A stretch of DNA of 64,000 bases. Source: Corynespora cassiicola. Taxonomy: Eukaryota > Ascomycota > Dothideomycetes > Pleosporales > Corynesporascaceae. The translations under genes and the position numbers were made by a program. Under the pieces are notes generated by a model that had not been told where the DNA came from, did no database searches, and worked only from the letters and a program-made list of their open reading frames with translations. This document shows positions 56,801 to 64,000 of the stretch, in pieces (within the stretch, counting starts at the first letter, position 1; each line of letters opens with the position of its first letter). The stretch lies in the NCBI GenBank assembly GCA_022059125.1, contig JAEUWY010000012.1, positions 620,001 to 684,000 on the forward strand, given 5' to 3'.

Positions 56801-58525
56801 TCATCTTGCTTTTGTGTAGCAACACTAGGCATCCTTATGGGCTTACCAACATTTGGCAACTCAGTTAATACACCGAAGTGTCTGCATGCCATTTTATAGC
56901 GCTCTTCACCAGGCATCCCCATGCAATAACTAATTCATCGGCTACCTAGGGATTAAAAGATGCTTCGTGTCCGACATTGCTTTAAGTACAAGCACTTGCC
57001 ATATTCATTAGTATTTAATCAAATAGCCTACAATGGCTCCCTACTTGAGAGTATGTACAAGTACTAAACATAAGGGAAGGTTTCAATATAGTGTGACTGC
57101 AAATACAGCGCACAAGATCAATGAGAATATTAAAAGACATGTGGCACGCATCATAGGCAAGAATCGACAAGTTGAAGAAATCCAGTCTTGGAACTTCACA
57201 CTCAGCAACTTCTTCGTTATCAAGTAAGCAACGACTGTGCTTGCTTAGGTCAACGCGAACATGGATGTCCTGAGCATACTCTGCATCGAATTTTGTTCCC
57301 TAAAATTCCCGTTTTCACCTATGATTGGCTCATAACCATCTTCAATAGATATTCTGAATGAGCTACCAGGTATATAACGGTTTCTTTAGAGCCTATAAAG
57401 ACTAAGGGTTGTTACACTAGTACCGATGAACAACAAACAACGCTTGATGTGCAATTCAAATACTTAACTTTCAGGGGTCAACTCAAGCAAGTCCTCCGAC
57501 TGGTGGATATACTTATTCAGTATAAATTCCCTATCTTATCATCCGTCACCTCCTACACTCTGTCATTCATCTAGTCTTATTCATAAGTCTTTGCTAAATG
57601 TCTATGCACCATGGTCTACCCCCGCATATTAAAAACTGGAGTTGAGTCCCTTTCAAGTGCCAATAGATATGCAAACGCGCAACCAACACATTTGTCAGCT
57701 CCAGTGTCAGTGAATTCGTAATCTGTAACATGTAATTACTTACAACAAAAAACTGTATGGTAGCGGAGGTAAATAGAATTACTCGAAAACAACTTCAAAT
57801 ATTAGTATGTCATTACAAAAGACAAGCCATAGATTGTTACATACCGCTAGTGATACTTGCTCACCAAAAGAAATAAGATAACATACATGCTATAGAGTTG
57901 AAACCGTACCCATAGCCATTATTGCATCACAGACCCCGGATATGGCAAGTAAAAAGGTAAGTCGAGACTTTGGATGCGGTTCCTCAACTACTTTTATAGC
58001 CACCATCCCAAGATAGCACTATGTCTACCCAAATCCCAATCCATCACGAAGCCCAACCTCAAATACCTCTGCACAGCAAAATCTTCGTCCGCGCATCCAG
58101 CGCCACATCCTCCTACCCGCGCACTTGTACCTCAGTCACAAGCCCATACCCCAAGCACCACTCACATGTCCTCACCTCGGGCCCAAATACAGCAAATTTT
58201 CCAATCACGCACTTTTTTTTCCGTATCACCATCTAACACCCACCAACAGCACATGCAAAATCTCTGCCCAGCAAACGCCCTCCACCCGCGCATCCGCGGA
58301 CAAACAACACCCCACCCCACCTATACCCCAAACCAGACACGCCAATCCAAAAAAAAACGGGAAAGAAAACATCCAAGAACAGGAACAAGACAGGGGGGGA
58401 GGCACACAGGTTTCCCCCCATTCCCAATGCAACCCACCCGTCATCCTACCGTTAGAGCAACCCAACCCAACCACCTACCGCCCCATCTCGGCCCCCTCCG
58501 CACGTGCAAGTGAGATCATTCCCCA

Positions 58526-58581
58526 AGCGAGCGAGCGAGCGAGCGAGCGGCGATCACCAGCGCACCGCACCGCACCGCACC
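58526..58581. repeat. GAGC tetramer and CGCAC pentamer repeats
   Basis: About six GAGC copies, a 10 bp spacer, then four CGCAC copies. Confidence 0.85.
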
Positions 58582-59849
58582 GTAGCGTCGCGGCCGGTCC
58601 CTGGTCTGGACAGACGGGCCTTTTCTTATCTACCCAGCTAGCTAGGCCCTTTGGATCTCGTTCCCCCGATCAAGCACCCCGATCTCAGAACCGGTGACGG
58701 AGTACCGCACGGGAGTGCGCAGAACGACGTAGGAGCGCCTGTGGGAGAGTTTGGGAGAAGTGAGGCTGGCTGGGGGGGGGAGGGGAGGTGCACATGTCGA
58801 TGATGATGGGGGTCTTGCATTCCGCGCACGGATATGGCTCTGGGGCTGGGCACTCTACACCTCCCAGCGCAACATGTCGAGCAATTTGGTAGCGACCGCG
58901 TGCGCAATCGAGAGCGCGTGCCTGTATGACTCCTCGAGTGCGGTATTTCGCGCCTCCGTCGAAGGGAAACGGGTGCCTGGCATTGGGCTCTGGGTTGGGA
59001 GCGCAAGCCTCGTATCCCTCCATCCCAACAACAGCCAAATCACTCACTCTGGCATATCAGAACCCCAGAGCCACCGCACGTGGCCGCCCACCGGACATGC
59101 CCGCCTGCTCAGCCTCAAAAAATACCATAGCCGTGCAGGTCTCGAAGGAAAAAAAAAAAGTTGCGAAACCGCCCACTTTCCACGGCCGAGATTCCCCATC
59201 TCGCACGGGCAGGAAACGGCGAAATTCAGCGAGGGGGAAAGTACCAACCGCCAAAGCCGAATCTGCATCGTGATTGATATCGGAATTACGCCTTTGAGAT
59301 GCTCGCTCCATCGGAATTACGCCTTCGAGGATGAAAATCAGAGGGGGAACAGTGGACCCCAAACGTCAACCCCTCCACCGAACATGGAAGCGAAGTATCC
59401 TCTTCTCTGTCGTCACCGCGCTCCGTCACCGACGTAGGCGGTAAACGGATGGAGGGTCGGGGGTCCAGACCACGGTGCCTCGCTGCAGGGCGGGACGCAG
59501 AGCCCCACTGCCCTGACGTTGGACGCTTGCGGGCGTTTGGGCAAAAGTCGTCGAAAATGCCATGTATGACGTCGGAGCCGGGCGCGGCTGAGGTGGAGGC
59601 TCGTGGTGCGGGCGGCGCAGGCGGGCCAATCGGGGCGCTGCGATCGCGCTTGCGGGCGGTACCTTTTCGCGTAGCAGCGGGCGCGCGTGCTGCTTGTGGG
59701 CTTGCAAATCCGCGGCCGGAGGCTGGGACAGGAGGGCGTGGTGCCTGCGCTGCTGCGCGGTGGACTGGTATGGTGTTGCGGCTGTGGAGCTGGTGGTGAT
59801 GATGGCGATGCGGTCATACTGGCGGGGAGGGAGATGGAAGGGAGTGGGT

Positions 59850-59855
59850 TATAAA
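59850..59855 (+). promoter_or_regulatory. TATA box upstream of the HAD phosphatase gene
   Basis: TATAAA in GGTTATAAAGAG, 154 bp before the ATG at 60004. The leader that follows is A/C-rich with CAACAACTCG and CATCTACCATC, typical of an expressed fungal gene. Confidence 0.5.
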
Positions 59856-60003
59856 GAGTTGGGACGGAGGCGGGATGGAAGGACATTCAGCATCAGCTTC
59901 AAACCTCAGTATCAATCATACAGCAATAGCTCTTTTGGCAAACCATTCCGCCAGCTTTCTTCTTTGCAACACAATAACAACAACTCGATTCACATCTACC
60001 ATC

Positions 60004-61003
60004 ATGGCTCCTATCGCAATCACCCCTCCGGCTGTCGAGGCCAAGTCCTTCAATCTCAAGCCCGTTTCGGCACCAAAGCGCGACATCATTTGCTTCTCAG
60101 GTGTGTAGAATCAATCCACTTCCTAAATAAAAAAAGGTCAATTTCCTAACTCGGTCAGACTTTGACGGCACCATCTTCATGCAAGACACTGGCCACATCC
60201 TCTTCAACAACTTCGGCTGTGGATCGGAGAAGCGCAAGGTCCTCGATGAGCAGATCCACTCTGGCGAGCGCTCTTTCCGCGACGTATCCGAGGAGATGTG
60301 GGGATCGCTCGATGTCTCTTTTGACGACGGCTTCGAGAAGATGAAGGATGAGTTGGAGATTGACTGCGACTTCAAGGCCTTCCACGAGTGGTGCATCAGC
60401 AACAACATCCCCTTCAACGTCATCTCTGCCGGCCTCAAGCCCGTCCTGAGGAGGGTGCTCGACCACTTCCTGGGCGAGCAGCAGTCCAAGCACATCGACA
60501 TCGTCGCCAACGACGCCACCATCTCTGCTGACAACAAGTGGACACCGGTCTGGCTCCACGACTGCGCCCTCGGCCACGACAAGGCCAAGTCCATCAACGA
60601 CTACAAGGACTCGGCTAGGCAGCAGAGCGCAGACGGCTCGGTGCCCCTGCTCGTCTTCATCGGCGACGGCGTCTCGGATCTGCCAGCCGCACGTGAAGCC
60701 GACGTGCTGTTTGCCCGCCGCGGCCTGCGCCTCGAGGAGTACTGCATCGAGAACAACCTGCCGTACATCCCCTTCGACACCTTTGCCGACGTCCAGCGCG
60801 AGGTCTCCAAGCTCGCCGCCAAGGCGAACGACGCCACCGAGGCACCCGAGCAGACGTCAGTCCCGCAGCATGCCGTCGCAGACGTGCTCGCTGCCTTGAC
60901 TCCAAAGGAAGAGAAGACGTTGGCTTGGCCCCAGAGTTTCGCGCCGCTCAAGTCTCCCTTGCATGAGCGCGCAGAGCTGATTCAGGCGGCGCCGGCTGCT
61001 TGA
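60004..61003 (+). CDS. HAD-superfamily phosphatase, Pyp1 (YNL010W)-like
   Basis: Two exons, 60004-60100 and 60159-61003, with a 58 bp intron (GTGTGT, CTAAC branch, GTCAG), give 313 residues. The intron splits motif I, DFDGTIF, whose two Asp residues are the nucleophile and general acid. Motif II is the Ser in FNVISAGL, motif III a Lys in the HDKAKSINDY region, and motif IV VFIGDGVSDLPAA. The cap insertion lies between motifs I and II (GERSFRDVSEEMW, FDDGFEKMKDELE). The arrangement matches the phosphoserine-phosphatase-like branch. The closest named relative I can suggest is the yeast polyol phosphatase Pyp1, by overall look only. It probably acts on a small phosphorylated metabolite in the cytosol. 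The C-terminal 60 residues after the HAD domain are polar and variable. Confidence 0.87.
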
Positions 61004-62727
61004 GTCCTGGGATCTTTCCCCTCCTTTTAAACTTTCTACTCGTGCATTTCTACTCGGGCATTACCCTGGCGTTTTTATTTTCTCAGCATAATCAGCGACG
61101 CATCTAATAGATAATGGGTGGAACATTTTTTTTTCTCTCCATTTTTCCCTTTGACGGAGTTGGATAGATACGGACGGGTTAACGGCACCCACTCGATCAC
61201 GGGGTGTGCGGCGGCGTCAAGGTTGTTCACTGTTATGGCGGCAAGGCAACTAGTTCCTGAGCCGTTGGGGCCATGTAGCTAGAGTCGCACTTGCGGACTA
61301 AGCGGCTTCGATGGTTGGGTTCCCTCTGGTTATCTTGAGCGGTTAACGAGCGGGCGGGCCCATGGGCCTAGTGGATCGGGGCGTGAGTGGCAGGTCTGGC
61401 ATGTACCGGAGCCGTGGAGAGGAGCAGATGGTTTCTCGAAGCACGCAGGATGACGTGGTCTATACAGGAAGGTACATAGATAGAGTCGCCAATTCAGGAA
61501 TCTGTCTGTTTAGCACAAGCACATGTTCTACGCGTTGCATGACGAAGGGGGTCGCGGTGGTGACGAATAGGGCTGCAGCGGGTGTGGCACATGTACAGAG
61601 GCAGGCACTCGGGGCAGGGGCTGGTGTGGCAGTGTACGTATATCGCTGACTGCTCGCTGCTTGACTGCCGACGACGGATGACTGACGTTCGAGGGAAGAG
61701 GGTAGAAGGCGACAACTGGAGGGGATTGAGGGGACCCCTCGGGGAGGAGTGAGTTAATGCGCGAAAGAGGGGTCCTGAGCGGGCAGTGCTCGTATGGACA
61801 GGCGGGCAGGCGGGCGGCAGTGGTTATGCGGGCTCCCAATGCGGCATTTTCGCAGCCGACGTCGAGGGCGCTGAGGAGTCGTCGAGGAAGAAGAAAGGAG
61901 GTCCCCATTGTAATAATATAGAGGCGGGCTCAGAAGGGGAAGCTGGACCGGCGCGGCGGGCAGCACGACGAGTTGTGCTCGAGTGGCGGGCGTGTGGTTT
62001 CAGGAGGAAATGAGAGCGCGGGCAGCCCAGTGCTAAAATTAACGACGACGGCTGCCAGACGTGCCAGACGAGCGCGACGTGCGCACAGAGTGGCTGTCGC
62101 GGAGCATAAACGGCGTCGATCGTGCAATGTGTGCCCTCTGCTTCAGCGCCCGTGGCATCAAGCCATGAGGGCTCCTCGAGCCCATAAAGCGCGGCCTCGT
62201 CCCGCTGCACCCGCCGCCCACCCCCGTTGACCCAGTTGAGCCCGTCGACCCCGAGCACCCATTGCCGCTGCACGTACTGTACTAGACAGATTCCACAACC
62301 CCATTCCTCTGCCCGCGGCTGCGCGCACATATACCGAGCTGGGTGCGCCGCTCTGTCTGGCCTGTCTGGCCTTTTCTGGCCCCAAGCCGCCCGCCGCCCG
62401 TCGCCCGTAGCTGACCAGCCCAGCAGCCAGCCCGCGCTCCTCTTCTGCCGCCGCCGCCTCTTTCACTCTCCAGTCACTCTCCTCCCTCAATCACCCTCAC
62501 TTTGCTGCACCAAGTACTGCGGCCACTGCTGCCCCCCGTTTCCTGCACGCGAGGGCCCGAGAGCTCGGCGCTGCATGCATTGAGGCCGCGTCCTTCGCAT
62601 CCCCCAGAGGCGAGCAGTCAAGCCCTCTTGGCTCCGTCGAGCCCAGCCAGCAAGTTCCGTCTTCCGCTTCCGTGCCCGCCGCCGCCGCCCTCCGCCGTGG
62701 GCTGTGGCCTGTCCAAGCCGCACAGCC
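61004..62727. other. Intergenic 1.7 kb, no gene supported
   Basis: 3' flank of the phosphatase and upstream region of the C2-domain gene. GC-rich from about 61750. No domain-bearing frame was recognised. Confidence 0.45.
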
Positions 62728-64000
62728 ATGCGCCCCAGCCTGACCTCGAAGCTGTCGCTGCCCGGCCGCCTCAAGAACAACCACAACAGCAGCAACGGCA
62801 ACGGCACCGCCTCGAACCCCAGCAGCGTCCCCCCGAGTCGCGGCACCAGTCCCAAGCGCACCATGTCCGACCAAAACAAGCCCAGCCTGGTGCTGAGGGC
62901 GACGGTCCTCAAGGTATGCCAGCGCCGCCATACGCCTATACCCCGCCATCCCAGCCAGAGGACGCTCGCAATGCGCTGACACGTTGCTCCCAGGGCCGCA
63001 ATCTCGCCGCAAAGGACCGCAGCGGCACCTCTGACCCAGTGAGTCTCTCCCGCTGCAAGCAATTGCGCGCTCCCCGGCTAACAGGTGCATGCCAGTACCT
63101 CGTCTTGACCCTCGGCGACGCGAAGGAGGCCACCCCTACCATCAACAAGACATTGAACCCCGAATGGAACGTCACCGTAGACCTACCCATCTCGGGCGTG
63201 CAGAGCCTGCTGCTCGAGGCCTGTTGTTGGGACAAGGACCGCTTTGGCAAGGACTACATGGGCGAGTTTGACGTCATTCTCGAGGACCTTTTCCAGAACG
63301 CGAACCCTACCCAGGAGCCCAGGTGGTTCCCCCTAGAGTCTCGCCGCACTGGCAAGAAGAAGAGCAGCCATGTGTCGGGCGAGATTCAGATCCAGTTCTC
63401 GCTGGCCGATCCCAGCAACCCTGCCGCATCCCCGGAGCAGATCATCCAAAAGTTCATGACCTTCACCACAGGCACCCCTAGCCCCGACGAGGACGAGGAC
63501 GATGCCCTACTGCGCGGTGACAGCGCTGATAATGACGACAACGAGGATGACGAAAGCAGCTCTGACGAAGCCCAAGACGAGTCCAAGAAGGCCGAGAAGC
63601 GCGAGAAGCGGCGCAAGAAGCTCCGCCTGGCCAAACTCAAGAAGAAGGCCACGCAGCGCGCATACGAGTTCTCCGACAAGACCGAGGTCGCCGGCGTCCT
63701 GTTCCTCGAGATCAACAAGATCACCGACCTACCTCCTGAGCGCAACGTCACCCGCACGTCCTTTGACATGGACCCGTTTGTCGTCACGTCGCTGGGCAAG
63801 AAGACGTACCGCACAAAGGTCGTCCGCCACGATCTGAACCCCGTGTATGAGGAGAAGTTGGTATTCCAGGTGCTGCGGCATGAGACGAACTACTCTGTCA
63901 ATTTCACCGTGATTGACAAGGACAAGTTCTCGGGCAATGACTACGTGGGGGCTGTCAACTTCCCGCTTGAAAAGGCCGTCTCGGTAGCCCCCGAGGCGGA
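62728..64000 (+). CDS. C2-domain protein, probable phosphatidylserine decarboxylase 2 (PSD2), N-terminal part
   Basis: Exons 62728-62913, 62994-63038 and 63096 to beyond the window, with introns of 80 and 57 bp, both phase 0. Visible are about 378 residues. A Ser/Asn/Pro-rich start is followed by a first C2 domain (LVLRATVLK, GRNLAAKDRSGTSDPYLVLTLG, KTLNPEWN, CWDKDRFGKDYMGEF). Then comes an acidic linker (EDEDDALLRGDSADND) and a basic coiled stretch (KKAEKREKRRKKLRLAKLKKK). A second C2 domain follows (GVLFLEINKITDLPPE, DPFVVTSLGKKTYRTKV, LNPVYEEKL, DKDKFSGNDYVG). Tandem C2 domains before the catalytic part mark the fungal PSD2 type, which makes phosphatidylethanolamine in Golgi/endosome membranes. 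The catalytic domain and its processing motif would lie beyond the right edge and are not seen, so the name is inferred. Confidence 0.8.

Larger units (their letters stand above)
53300..60003. other. Intergenic 6.7 kb, no gene supported
   Basis: The longest gene-free stretch. It has the 3' flank of G-alpha with ACC and ACA microsatellites (53802-53850), G-rich DNA at 54900-55030, GC-rich DNA to 56300, AT-rich DNA at about 56600-58000, then C-rich DNA with GAGC and CGCAC repeats. Open frames (such as 57033-57227 and 58638-59047) show nothing recognisable. Long noncoding RNA or decayed elements are possible. Confidence 0.4.

Noticed and set aside
57033..57227. 64-codon small protein candidate with a good start context
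   Set aside because: It has no signal peptide, cysteine pattern or resemblance to known proteins, and lies in AT-rich DNA where such frames arise by chance.
58638..59047. 120-codon minus-strand frame with PEP and CAEC motifs
   Set aside because: There is no convincing start, the end is in low-complexity proline, and I recognise no family.

Overview
The window is nuclear DNA from a filamentous ascomycete (Pezizomycotina; I infer Dothideomycetes, from general resemblance only). The evidence is many 49-60 bp introns with GTNNGT donors and CTAAC/CTGAC-like branch points, fungus-only families (HET, CFEM, Egh16-like), and a fungal-type G-alpha, PEX4 and transketolase. Splice sites were read by eye. 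In every multi-exon model called here with high confidence the joined exons keep frame from ATG to stop.

Layout: 0-3 kb holds the 3' part of a chymotrypsin-fold protease-like gene (continuing off the left edge) and a small two-TM protein. 5.3-6.4 kb holds a secreted Egh16/GAS-like infection-associated protein. 10-12.7 kb holds an unresolved helical protein followed by a C2H2 zinc-finger protein. 13-16 kb is gene-free and carries a degenerate repeat family and simple repeats. 16.2-18.9 kb holds a SAM methyltransferase and a metaxin/Sam37-like protein, both minus. 19.6-21.7 kb is a HET-domain gene. 22.3-23.8 kb is a secreted/TM cysteine-rich surface protein. 24.8-27.2 kb is an adenosine-deaminase-family enzyme. 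28.7-30.1 kb is a four-TM protein. 30.5-32.5 kb has PEX4 and the exosome subunit RRP46 head to head. 33.2-33.4 kb is a tiny secreted six-cysteine peptide with defensin (CS-alpha-beta) spacing. 37.3-37.9 kb is a small TM protein. 40.9-43.4 kb is transketolase. 44.6-47.1 kb is a CFEM-domain membrane protein. 52.0-53.3 kb is a group I G-alpha subunit. 60.0-61.0 kb is a HAD phosphatase. 62.7 kb to the right edge is a C2-domain protein that looks like the N-terminus of phosphatidylserine decarboxylase 2.

There is no single operon-like system. Housekeeping genes (transketolase, PEX4, RRP46, Sam37-like, G-alpha, PSD-like) alternate with genes of the type used in contact with other organisms (Egh16-like, CFEM, HET, defensin-like, cysteine-rich surface protein). 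Long gene-free stretches separate them (notably 47.1-52.0 and 53.3-60.0 kb), some AT-rich and others full of GC-rich or pyrimidine-rich low-complexity sequence. The best candidate for something undescribed is the 64-residue defensin-like peptide at 33.15 kb, in an AT-rich pocket. The degenerate ~150 bp-spaced repeat family at 14.0-14.7 kb is the main non-coding oddity. I found no convincing tRNA, rRNA, CRISPR array or intact transposon.
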